Source: Alloalcanivorax xiamenensis (lineage in GTDB: Bacteria > Pseudomonadota > Gammaproteobacteria > Pseudomonadales > Alcanivoracaceae). From it: 64,000 nt of DNA. This document shows, piece by piece, positions 1 to 7,490 of the stretch. Made by a program: the position numbers and the translations under genes. Below the pieces are notes generated by a model. The model was not told where the DNA came from. It did not search any database and was given only the letters and a program-made list of their open reading frames with translations. Within the stretch, counting starts at the first letter, position 1; every line of letters begins with the position of its first letter. The DNA lies in the NCBI RefSeq assembly GCF_009846745.1, contig NZ_AQPF01000005.1, positions 62,001 to 126,000 of the forward strand. Reading direction: 5' to 3'.

Positions 1-1
1 C

Positions 2-226
2 ACCCTGGACCATGAGTTGCGGGTTTATGTGAAGGAAATCGGTGACCGCCTGAGCACCACCGACGAACTTAATCGCCGTATCGATCAATTGTGCCGGGAA
101 CAGGGCGTGGAAATCGCTTTCAGCCAGATGGACATTCACATTCGCAGTATCAATGGCGGCGAAAACATGACCATCCCCGGCGAGCGCCGCGAATCCGGAA
201 ACGGCGACCCGACGACGGACGCCTGA
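2..226 (+). CDS. Mechanosensitive ion channel family protein, C-terminal end (partial)
   Basis: Only the last 74 or so residues are inside the window; the gene enters from the left edge. The reading frame gives an ELRVYVKEIGDRL stretch followed by LNRRIDQLCREQGVEIAF and ending near DIHIRS. This is the typical end of the cytoplasmic vestibule domain of MscS/MscK-type channels, where an alpha-beta fold is followed by an (I/V)xFPQxDxHxR-like motif. These inner-membrane channels open on hypo-osmotic shock. The tail after that motif is short, polar and unconserved in look. The sub-family (MscS, MscK or MscM) cannot be told from this fragment. Confidence 0.75.
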   Translation, partial: TLDHELRVYVKEIGDRLSTTDELNRRIDQLCREQGVEIAFSQMDIHIRSINGGENMTIPGERRESGNGDPTTDA

Positions 227-259
227 AATCCGGCCTTGGAGACATAAATTCGGCGTCCG

Positions 260-339
260 CTACGAAGCCGCTGTGGGAAGGCGACCTTTCGCCGGAAGCC
301 CATTCGCTTGCAAGCAAGCTTCCCACGGCGGCTTCGTAG
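260..339. repeat. REP-type palindromic element, copy 1
   Basis: The outer arms CTACGAAGCCGCTGTGGGAAG and its near-complement CTTCCCACGGCGGCTTCGTAG enclose ATTCGCTTGCAAGCAAGC on the right and a degenerate left core with GGCGACCTTTCGCC. It lies between the channel gene and the ATPase gene. The 213-base gap here (227-439) otherwise holds only the leader and ribosome site of the next gene. Confidence 0.85.
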
Positions 340-439
340 CCCTTTCTGTACCAGCGGTCGACATTGCTGGAGCTCAAAGTGCCGCGGCTCACTCTAAACC
401 ACGACGAACCACTCCTCTTCTCTAACAGGAAACCCCATC

Positions 440-1033
440 ATGTTTATTCACCGCGGCCTCCATCGCGGGGCTATTGTATTGTCCGGCGGCCCCGGCGCCG
501 GCAAGACCAGTTTGCTCCGGGCCCTGTCCGGGTTCGGATACCATACCGTCGCCGAATCCGGTCGGGCGGTGATTCAACAACAGCAGGCGCGCGGCGGCGA
601 GGCCCTGCCCTGGCGAAACCGACAGGCCTTCGCCGCCGCCATGCTGGACCGGGACCGCCGTCAATACCGGCGTTACGCCAACCGGGACGGGCCGGTGTTT
701 TTCGACCGGGGCGTGGTGGATGTACTCGGTTACGCCCGCCTGGAACGGCTGCGGGAGAGCGCCGCCATGCACTGGGCCGCGCGGCGCCACCGCTATGCCC
801 CTGAGGTGCTGATGCTGCCGCCCTGGCCCGACATCTACCGGAACGACCAGGAGCGCAAGCAGACACTGGCGGAAGCCGAGCGTACGTTCCAGGTGTTATG
901 GAACACCTACCTCGATCAGGGCTACCGCCCTCTCCTGGTACCCCGGGGGACGATAGCAGAACGCCGCGACTGGGTATTGTCCCATCTCGGTCTCGCTTGC
1001 GCCCCCATCCATGACACCCCGGGAAAATGCTAG
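440..1033 (+). CDS. AAA-type ATP-binding protein (AAA_28-like NTPase)
   Basis: A 197-residue soluble protein with a P-loop GGPGAGKTS at about residues 16-24, preceded by a short strand (AIVLSG). An FFDRGVVD segment near residue 93 fits a Walker B or LID region of the kinase-like AAA_28 family. It has no membrane segment or signal peptide. Members of this family are predicted ATPases or kinases, mostly without a proven substrate, so I assign no pathway. The ATG follows an AGGAAAC ribosome site. The 3' end runs into the leader of the uup gene, so the two are probably co-transcribed. Confidence 0.7.
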   Translation: MFIHRGLHRGAIVLSGGPGAGKTSLLRALSGFGYHTVAESGRAVIQQQQARGGEALPWRNRQAFAAAMLDRDRRQYRRYANRDGPVFFDRGVVDVLGYARLERLRESAAMHWAARRHRYAPEVLMLPPWPDIYRNDQERKQTLAEAERTFQVLWNTYLDQGYRPLLVPRGTIAERRDWVLSHLGLACAPIHDTPGKC

Positions 1034-1068
1034 ACTCCCGTTCCCCGACACCACGGTACCCGGACACC

Positions 1069-2961
1069 ATGCCATTGCTGACTCTGCGCGACCTGCAGCT
1101 TGATTACGGCGACCAGCCGCTACTTGATCACCTGGACCTGACCATCGAGGCCGGCGAACGGCTGTGCCTGGTGGGCCGTAACGGCTCCGGCAAGTCGACC
1201 TTGCTGAAAGTGCTGGACGGGCAGGTGCAGGCGGACGACGGCCAGATCGAGCGCGCCCAGGGACTGGTGGTGGCGCGCCTGGAGCAGGAAGTCCCCGAGG
1301 ACCAGGACCACAGCGTTCAGGAGATGGTGGCCCAGGGCCTCGGTGAGCTTGGCCGGCTGCTGGCCGAACATGACCGCCTCAGCCATCGGCTCAATGACGG
1401 AGACGATGCGGTGATGGCCCGTTTCCAGCAGCTCGGCGACCGTATTGAAAGCGCTGGCGCCTGGCAGCTGTTCCAGCGGGTAGAGACCGTGCTCTCCAAA
1501 CTGCAACTGGATGGCGGGCAGCGTTTCGCCGGCCTTTCCGGCGGCATGAAGCGCCGCGTTCTGCTGGCCCGTGCCCTGGTGCAGGAGCCAGACCTGCTGC
1601 TGCTGGACGAACCGACCAACCATCTGGACATCGATTCGATCCGCTGGCTGGAAAGCTTCCTGCGCGACTACCCGGCGACCCTGGTGTTCATTTCCCACGA
1701 CCGTGCCTTTATCCGCGCCCTGGCCACCCGCATCATCGAGCTGGACCGTGGCCAACTGACCAGTTGGCCTGGGGACTACGATCGTTACCTGGAAGGAAAA
1801 CAGGCGGCGCTGGAAGTGGAAGAAAGAAACCAGGCCGAGTTCGACAAGAAGCTGTCCCAGGAAGAACGCTGGATTCGTCAGGGCATAAAGGCCCGCCGCA
1901 CCCGCAACGAGGGCCGGGTGCGGGCACTGCAGGCGCTGCGCAGGGAGGCGGCGCAACGGCGTCAGCGCCAGGGCACCGCCGCGCTCGCCATCCAGCAAGG
2001 CGACCGCTCCGGTAAAACCGTGATCGAAGCCGAGCATCTCAGCTATGCGGTGGGCGGGCAGACACTGCTGCGGGACTTCTCGCTGACCCTGCTGCGCGGC
2101 GACCGGGTCGGCATTCTCGGCCCCAACGGCTGCGGCAAATCCACCTTGATCCGGATTCTGCTGGGCCGGCTGGTTCCCGACAGCGGCACGGTGAAACAAG
2201 GCACGCAATTACAAGTGGCCTATTTCGATCAACTGCGTGACAGCCTGGACAGCGAAAAAAGCGTGATCGACAACCTGGCGGAAGGCTCCGACGTGGTCGA
2301 AGTCGATGGTCGCAAAAAACATGTCATGGGCTACCTGCAGGATTTCCTGTTCGAACCGGGCCGTGCCCGCCAGCCGGTCAAATCCCTGTCCGGCGGCGAA
2401 CGCAATCGCCTGCTACTGGCTAAGTTGTTCACCCGTCCATTCAATCTGCTGGTGCTGGATGAGCCCACCAACGATCTGGACGTGGAAACCCTGGAGTTGC
2501 TGGAAGAACAATTGGTGAATTACCAGGGCACCCTGCTTCTGGTCAGCCATGACCGTGCTTTCATCGATAATGTGGTGACCTCGACACTGGTCTTCGAAGG
2601 CGGCGATCCACACTGGTATGTGGGCGGTTATGAGGACTGGTTACGGCAGCGTCCGGAACCGACGGCGCCGGAAACCGTCAAAGCCGCCAGGCCCGCCCCC
2701 CGCTCGGAACGAAGCGAAACGGCGAAACCGGCGCGCAAAAAGCTGAGCTACAAGGAACAGCTTGAGCTGCGCGATTTGCCGGCCCGCATCGAGGAGCTGG
2801 AAGCGGCACTGGAGACGTTGCAGGGCACGATGTCGGACCCGGCCTTTTACAAGGAAACCGCGGACACCATCGCCGCCGAACAGAGACGGCTCGCCGAACT
2901 GGAACAAACGCTGGCCGAGGCCTACGCCCGTTGGGAGGCGCTCGACCAGCTCAACAGCTGA
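1069..2961 (+). CDS. uup: ABC-F family ATPase Uup
   Basis: A 630-residue soluble protein with two ABC ATPase domains in tandem. The first Walker A (GRNGSGKST) is at residues 36-44 with signature LSGGMKRR; the second Walker A is GPNGCGKST with signature LSGGERNR. Both Walker B/H-switch regions are intact (LLLLDEPTNHLD; LLVLDEPTNDLD). After a charged linker, a C-terminal coiled coil of about 75 residues matches the DNA/ribosome-binding tail of Uup, and the length fits E. coli Uup. ABC-F proteins act on the ribosome; Uup also affects precise transposon excision. I chose the ATG at 1069 because homologues begin with LLTLRDLQL; an upstream in-frame ATG at 1027 lies inside the previous gene. Confidence 0.9.
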   Translation: MPLLTLRDLQLDYGDQPLLDHLDLTIEAGERLCLVGRNGSGKSTLLKVLDGQVQADDGQIERAQGLVVARLEQEVPEDQDHSVQEMVAQGLGELGRLLAEHDRLSHRLNDGDDAVMARFQQLGDRIESAGAWQLFQRVETVLSKLQLDGGQRFAGLSGGMKRRVLLARALVQEPDLLLLDEPTNHLDIDSIRWLESFLRDYPATLVFISHDRAFIRALATRIIELDRGQLTSWPGDYDRYLEGKQAALEVEERNQAEFDKKLSQEERWIRQGIKARRTRNEGRVRALQALRREAAQRRQRQGTAALAIQQGDRSGKTVIEAEHLSYAVGGQTLLRDFSLTLLRGDRVGILGPNGCGKSTLIRILLGRLVPDSGTVKQGTQLQVAYFDQLRDSLDSEKSVIDNLAEGSDVVEVDGRKKHVMGYLQDFLFEPGRARQPVKSLSGGERNRLLLAKLFTRPFNLLVLDEPTNDLDVETLELLEEQLVNYQGTLLLVSHDRAFIDNVVTSTLVFEGGDPHWYVGGYEDWLRQRPEPTAPETVKAARPAPRSERSETAKPARKKLSYKEQLELRDLPARIEELEAALETLQGTMSDPAFYKETADTIAAEQRRLAELEQTLAEAYARWEALDQLNS

Positions 2962-2970
2962 GACATCACC

Positions 2971-4341
2971 ATGACCGCACGCTGGTCCCTGACCATCGCC
3001 CTGTTGGCCGCCCTGACTCCCTGGTCGGCACTGCATGCCGACGAAAGCCCGGTCGACGACACCGAACCGGAGGCGCACGCCGCTCCGGCCAATCCTCCCG
3101 CGAAACCGGTTGTCGACGACACTCCGCTGGTGGACACGGCGGACGCCGACGAGGATAACCCACCGGCGCCCGCTTCCACCGCCTCGGATCAACCGCCGAC
3201 GGTGCCACCGCTCTCCCTGCTGGGCCGAACGGTGGTGCCCGGCAGCTTCGCCACGCTGCACTGGACGCCGGATCAGTCCTTCGCTTCCATCGCCACGCCG
3301 GTGCCGGTGCTGGTGGCCCACGGCAAGAAGCCCGGTCCGCGCCTGTGTCTGACCGCCGCCGTCCACGGCGACGAGTTGAACGGCATCGAGATGGTGCGGC
3401 GCTTGATGTACGACCTGGAACCGGAGACCCTCTCCGGCACCTTGATCGGTGTGCCCATTGTCAATCTGGAAGGCTTCCGCAACGGTTCCCGCTATCTCTC
3501 CGACCGTCGCGATCTCAACCGCCATTTCCCGGGACGCGGCACCGGCAGCGCCGCCGACCGGGTGGCCCATTCCCTCTATGACCAGATCATCCGGCATTGC
3601 GAATATCTGGTGGACCTGCATACCGGCTCACTCAAGCGCATCAACCAGCCGCAGTTACGTGCTGATCTGAAGAATCCGGACGTTCTCGCCTTCGCCAAAC
3701 ACTTCGGTGGCATGACCGTGCTGCACGGCCGTGGCGCCCGCGGCACTCTGCGACGGGCGGCGGTGGACGACGGCATCATGGCGGTGACGATGGAAGCCGG
3801 CGGCCCCAATCGTCTGGAGGAAGAGGCGGTCAGCTATGGTGTCCAGGCGCTGGAAACCCTGCTGGAAAATCTGGACATGCGCAAAGCGCGCCGGTTCTGG
3901 GGCGCGCCTCAGCCGGTGTTCTATGAATCGCAGTGGATCCGCGCCGGCCAGGGCGGCATCCTGCTGTCCGAGGTCAAACTCAATGACAAGGTGAAGAAAG
4001 GACAAATCCTCGGCACCGTGACCGACCCCATCACCAACACCGGCAGCGCCATCATCGCCCCTTACGACGGCCGCATCCTGGGCATGGCCATTAACCAGGT
4101 GGTGCACGCCGGCTTCGCCGCTTACCGGCTTGGTGAGGAACAGACCCCGGAGGAGGTGGAAGCCAAGGCGGAACAGGCACAGAGCAAGAAACCCGCGAGC
4201 AGTGACTCACCGGCGAAAGCGGAGCATTCAGAAACGCCCGCTTCGACCGCACCGGCGGCGGCGGCGGGAAAACCGACCACCGCCGACACCGGAGTGGAGG
4301 ACGAAGAGCCGGAAGAGCCGGACGACCGCCAGCGGGATTGA
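2971..4341 (+). CDS. Secreted succinylglutamate desuccinylase/aspartoacylase-type (M14) deacylase
   Basis: A 456-residue protein with a signal peptide (about 1-23, cleavage after LHA), a 55-residue Pro/Asp/Ala-rich linker, then an M14-like zinc amidohydrolase domain. Zinc ligands visible are H132 and E135 in AVHGDELNG and H217 in DLHTGS; the DLNRHFPG motif (181-188) is typical of the AstE/AspA superfamily. A C-terminal biotinyl-like beta fold (GGILLSEVKLND, then KGQILGTV) is followed by a low-complexity Glu/Ala/Pro tail. It is predicted to be periplasmic or exported, unlike cytosolic AstE, so arginine catabolism is unlikely. It starts 10 bases after uup and precedes a BCCT transporter. The true substrate is unknown. 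Confidence 0.75.
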   Translation: MTARWSLTIALLAALTPWSALHADESPVDDTEPEAHAAPANPPAKPVVDDTPLVDTADADEDNPPAPASTASDQPPTVPPLSLLGRTVVPGSFATLHWTPDQSFASIATPVPVLVAHGKKPGPRLCLTAAVHGDELNGIEMVRRLMYDLEPETLSGTLIGVPIVNLEGFRNGSRYLSDRRDLNRHFPGRGTGSAADRVAHSLYDQIIRHCEYLVDLHTGSLKRINQPQLRADLKNPDVLAFAKHFGGMTVLHGRGARGTLRRAAVDDGIMAVTMEAGGPNRLEEEAVSYGVQALETLLENLDMRKARRFWGAPQPVFYESQWIRAGQGGILLSEVKLNDKVKKGQILGTVTDPITNTGSAIIAPYDGRILGMAINQVVHAGFAAYRLGEEQTPEEVEAKAEQAQSKKPASSDSPAKAEHSETPASTAPAAAAGKPTTADTGVEDEEPEEPDDRQRD

Positions 4342-4350
4342 CCGGCCCGG

Positions 4351-4382
4351 AGATCCGGCGGGATGCATTCCCCCGCCGGATC
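4351..4382 (+). terminator. Stem-loop after the M14 deacylase gene
   Basis: GATCCGGCGGG and CCCGCCGGATC form a near-perfect stem of about 11 base pairs with a short AT-containing loop. No T-run follows, so it may be a weak or attenuating terminator between the deacylase and the BCCT gene. Confidence 0.5.
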
Positions 4383-4435
4383 TGCCACCCTAGGGGACTG
4401 GTTTTCGTTGTTCGTTCCGCCCCAAGGACGAGGCT

Positions 4436-6061
4436 ATGCTATCGACTCAGCGGGTCTACCTGACCTCCGCCGCCATCATCGTTTCCCTGGTCGCCCTCGG
4501 CGCCGCCTTCCCCAAAGCCTTCGCCAGCACCGCCGCCACCTTGTTATCCAGCCTGAGCCGCTACTTCGGCTGGTTCTACCTGCTCAGCGTCTTCGTGTTC
4601 GTGGTGTTCCTGCTGGTGCTGGCGTTCAGTAAGTACGGCAAGATCCGCCTCGGCCCCCAGGACAGCACTCCGGACTACAGTCTGTTTTCCTGGCTCAGCA
4701 TGTTGCTCTCCGCCGGCTTCGGTGTCGGGCTGGTGTTCTACGGCATGGCCGAGCCCATGCTGCATTTACAGGAACCGCCCCACGGTCTCGCCGAGCCTGG
4801 CACCCGGCAAGCCGCCGCCCTGGCGATCCAATACAGTTTTTTCCACTGGGGCGTCAATCAGTGGGCCGCTTTCACCCTGGTGGGCCTGATCATCGCGTTT
4901 TTCCAGTTCCGCAAGGACCGCCCCGGGCTGGTGTCGACCATGGTGGAGCCGGCTCTGCGCGACCTGCCGCGCCGTCAGGTCGCCTCCGACACCCTCGACG
5001 TGATGGCGGTGATCGCCACCGTCACCGGCGTCGCCACCTCTCTCGGGCTCGGTGTGCTGCAAATGAATGGTGGCCTGGAATCGGTGTTCGGCTGGCCCAA
5101 TGACGTGTGGAGCAAGGCCGGCATCCTCGGCGCCATGTTTCTGTGTTACATGGCCTCTTCCTACACCGGCCTGGACCGCGGTATCCGCATGCTCAGCAAT
5201 CTGAATATGGTGCTGTGCCTGACGCTGATGGCCTACATGCTGATCACCGGCCCCACCGTGCGGATCTTCGACGTGTTCGTGAACGGCCTGGGCGCGTACT
5301 TCGGCAACTTCATCGAAATGGCCCTGACCATTCCGCCGTTCGAGCGCGGCGACTGGATGGACCGCTTCACCGTGTTTTATTGGGCCTGGGTTATCGCCTG
5401 GTCGCCGTTCGTCGGCACCTTCGTGGCGCGGGTGTCGCGCGGGCGCACCATCAAGGAATTCGTGTTCGGCGTGCTGCTGATACCACCGCTGCTGGCCTGC
5501 GCCTGGATCGCCGTATTCGGCGGCACGGCGCTGGACCTGGACCTGACTCAGAACGCCGGCCTCGCCGCCGTGGTTCACAACGACGTTCCCAGCGGTTTGT
5601 TCAAAATGTATGAACTTCTGCCCCATGGCCATTTGCTCAGCGGCCTGACCATGGTGCTGCTGTTCATTTTTCTGGTCACCTCGGCGGACTCGGCCACCTA
5701 CATCGTGGCGCAGATGACCGATCAGGGCTCTCTCAATCCACCGCTGAAAAAACGCCTGACCTGGGGCGTGTTGATTTCCGCCATCTGCATCACGCTGATA
5801 TCCGCCGGCGGACTGAAAGGCCTGCAATCGGCGGCGCTTTTGGCCGCCCTGCCGTTCGCCCTGGTGCTGTTCCTGATGGTGATCGTGCTGGTACGGGAAC
5901 TGCGCGAGGACCGCCGCAACATGCTGCTGGACCTGTATCACCGCAATGAAGGCACGCCGGTGGGCGGCGACCCGTTCGAAGCGGAAGAATTCACCGATCT
6001 GGCACCGGAGGAAAAGATTCGCCGGCGCCTGACCACGGTGAACCGTACACCGCCGGGCTGA
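4436..6061 (+). CDS. BCCT family betaine/carnitine/choline-type transporter
   Basis: A 541-residue inner-membrane protein with about 12 hydrophobic segments. The BCCT signature is clear: FYWAWVIAWSPFVGTFVAR followed by SRGRTIKEF. Also typical are GFGVGLVFYGMAEP in the first third and TSADSATYIVAQM near the end. These are sodium- or proton-coupled carriers for quaternary ammonium compounds used in osmoprotection or as nutrients. The C-terminal cytoplasmic tail is short (about 50 residues), shorter than in osmosensing BetP-like carriers, which suggests nutritional rather than osmosensing use. That is an inference. The ATG follows AAGGACGAGG. The substrate cannot be read from sequence alone. Confidence 0.88.
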   Translation: MLSTQRVYLTSAAIIVSLVALGAAFPKAFASTAATLLSSLSRYFGWFYLLSVFVFVVFLLVLAFSKYGKIRLGPQDSTPDYSLFSWLSMLLSAGFGVGLVFYGMAEPMLHLQEPPHGLAEPGTRQAAALAIQYSFFHWGVNQWAAFTLVGLIIAFFQFRKDRPGLVSTMVEPALRDLPRRQVASDTLDVMAVIATVTGVATSLGLGVLQMNGGLESVFGWPNDVWSKAGILGAMFLCYMASSYTGLDRGIRMLSNLNMVLCLTLMAYMLITGPTVRIFDVFVNGLGAYFGNFIEMALTIPPFERGDWMDRFTVFYWAWVIAWSPFVGTFVARVSRGRTIKEFVFGVLLIPPLLACAWIAVFGGTALDLDLTQNAGLAAVVHNDVPSGLFKMYELLPHGHLLSGLTMVLLFIFLVTSADSATYIVAQMTDQGSLNPPLKKRLTWGVLISAICITLISAGGLKGLQSAALLAALPFALVLFLMVIVLVRELREDRRNMLLDLYHRNEGTPVGGDPFEAEEFTDLAPEEKIRRRLTTVNRTPPG

Positions 6062-6083
6062 CGGATCACCCCCACGGAGACGA

Positions 6084-6179
6084 CTACGAAGCCGCTGTGG
6101 GAGCAGGCTTGCCCGCGAATCAAGCTCCTGTTTCCGAAGAATTCGCTTGCAAGCAAGCTTCCCACAGCGGCCTTGTAGC
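6084..6179. repeat. REP-type palindromic element, copy 2
   Basis: CTACGAAGCCGCTGTGGGAG is followed by a GCAGGCTTGCCCGC core and GAAT; after a spacer the right half reads ATTCGCTTGCAAGCAAGC then TTCCCACAGCGGC. It separates the converging BCCT and aminotransferase genes. Confidence 0.85.
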
Positions 6180-6190
6180 AACCTCTGCAT

Positions 6191-7036
6191 TCATGTTCCC
6201 GAGACCTGTTGATACAGCACTGCCAGGGAAACGGCCGGTTCGGCTTCATAACACCGGTGCAGCAAGCGTATGAAGGACTCCGCCTCCGGAATCGTGTTCC
6301 CGCCGATGGCGGTGACCGCGATACCCGGCGTCCATGAGTTCATTACCGCCGCCCCGGCCAGATCGCCGAGACGCTCCAGAGTGATCTCTTCATGGCGCTG
6401 GGCAATGCCAAGTCGATCCAGTTGCCGCTGAACCATGCCCATCATGGTGCCGTGCAGGATCGCCGCCCTGGGCCAGACAACCGCGTCGCCATCCCAGAAC
6501 ACCAGATTCCAGATAGTGGCTTCACTCAATCGTCCCTGCCGGTCCACGAAAGCGGCATCATCGAAGCCCTCGCGGATGGCCTGATGCAGATACCAGGTCT
6601 TGCCGGCTTCGCCAACATGTTTGATCGCCGCCAGGGGACGCTCATGCTCCACCACGCTTAATCTCAGCGGCCCTCTGGGGCCCTCGGCCGGAGCCCCGGT
6701 GCGCACCAGCACTTCCGGCTCGGTATTCATGCTGCGCCCACTGAATTCGCCATCACGAACAAAAACCGTGACCGTCAGTGATTGATCCGCCGGCCCGGCG
6801 TCAATGGCCGCTTTGATATAGGAACGCATCCGCTGATCAGACACCGCCACGCCAAAAAATGTGATGGAGGCTTCACGCAGACGGGTCAGATGCAGATCGA
6901 GCCCTTTGACCTTGCGGCTTCGCACCTGCATCGCGGTGAAGTGCGCGAACCCCGCGAACGCCAGCGGCGTTACCTCCGCGACGGAGACCGGACGGCCGTT
7001 GATACTGGCCTGGCAGGGACGATTTTCAATGGACAT
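6191..7036 (-). CDS. Class IV (PLP fold-type IV) aminotransferase / aminodeoxychorismate lyase-like protein
   Basis: A 281-residue cytosolic protein of the fold-type IV PLP family, which includes branched-chain and D-amino acid aminotransferases and aminodeoxychorismate lyase. Diagnostic pieces are an IKHVGEAGKTWYLHQA segment carrying candidate catalytic lysines and LSEATIWNLVF, matching the family SEaTxxNxf motif. The specific reaction is not readable. The ATG at 7036 has AGGAG eight bases upstream. The gene is divergent from a MerR regulator at 7118, and the only recognisable promoter for it lies in the shared gap, so it is probably that regulator's target. Confidence 0.75.
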   Translation of the reverse strand: MSIENRPCQASINGRPVSVAEVTPLAFAGFAHFTAMQVRSRKVKGLDLHLTRLREASITFFGVAVSDQRMRSYIKAAIDAGPADQSLTVTVFVRDGEFSGRSMNTEPEVLVRTGAPAEGPRGPLRLSVVEHERPLAAIKHVGEAGKTWYLHQAIREGFDDAAFVDRQGRLSEATIWNLVFWDGDAVVWPRAAILHGTMMGMVQRQLDRLGIAQRHEEITLERLGDLAGAAVMNSWTPGIAVTAIGGNTIPEAESFIRLLHRCYEAEPAVSLAVLYQQVSGT

Positions 7037-7077
7037 GCCACGCTGCTCCTGAGTGCTTTCACATGAGGGAGCCGGCA

Positions 7078-7108
7078 CCTTAAACTGTGACAACGCTGTC
7101 AGAGTCAA
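7078..7108 (-). promoter_or_regulatory. MerR-type promoter and operator for the class IV aminotransferase
   Basis: On the minus strand TTGACT (-35) and TTAAGG (-10) are separated by 19 bases, the overlong spacing remodelled by MerR-family activators. A dyad, CTCTGAC-N6-GTCACAG, sits across the spacer (7085-7104). The start of transcription would fall about 35 bases before the aminotransferase ATG. The site also overlaps the leader of the merR-type gene, so autoregulation is likely. Confidence 0.65.
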
Positions 7109-7117
7109 GGGCATGGG

Positions 7118-7471
7118 ATGAAAATAGGCGAGCTGTCGAAACGTACTGGCGTGAGCATCCGCATGTTGCGCTACTACGAAGCCGAGGGGCTGCTCAAACC
7201 GCGACGCACGGCCAGCGGCTACCGGGACTATGATGCCGCGGAGATACGGACCGTGGAGCGGATCAAGCTGCTCGGTTCAGGGGGCATGACCCTGGCGACG
7301 ATTCGCGAGTTCCTGCCGTGTGTGCGCGGTGAGGGCCCGGTGTTCGAACCCTGCGATGAGCTGCGTACTGTCCTGCATGAACAGATCCGCCTGGCCGACC
7401 AGAAAGCGGAAAAACTGGCACAAAGCCGGCGGGTTCTGCGAAGCTTCCTGCGCGAGATCGAACATCCCTGA
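7118..7471 (+). CDS. MerR family transcriptional regulator
   Basis: A 117-residue DNA-binding protein. The N-terminal winged helix is a textbook MerR domain: KIGELSKRTGVSIRMLRYYE followed by GLLKPRRTASGYRDY. A dimerisation helix fills the C-terminal half. Two cysteines (LPCVRG and EPCDEL) flank the helix start and could bind a metal or respond to redox state, but the spacing does not match MerR, CueR or SoxR well enough for me to name a ligand. It is divergent from the class IV aminotransferase and has its probable binding dyad just upstream. Confidence 0.85.
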   Translation: MKIGELSKRTGVSIRMLRYYEAEGLLKPRRTASGYRDYDAAEIRTVERIKLLGSGGMTLATIREFLPCVRGEGPVFEPCDELRTVLHEQIRLADQKAEKLAQSRRVLRSFLREIEHP

Positions 7472-7490
7472 GTCGCGCCTCAGGCTCGCC

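Noticed and set aside
4766..6190. A 474-residue open frame on the minus strand across the BCCT gene
   Set aside because: It is an antisense shadow: histidine/glutamine/arginine-rich, no domain, and opposite to a clear transporter gene. High GC makes such frames common here.
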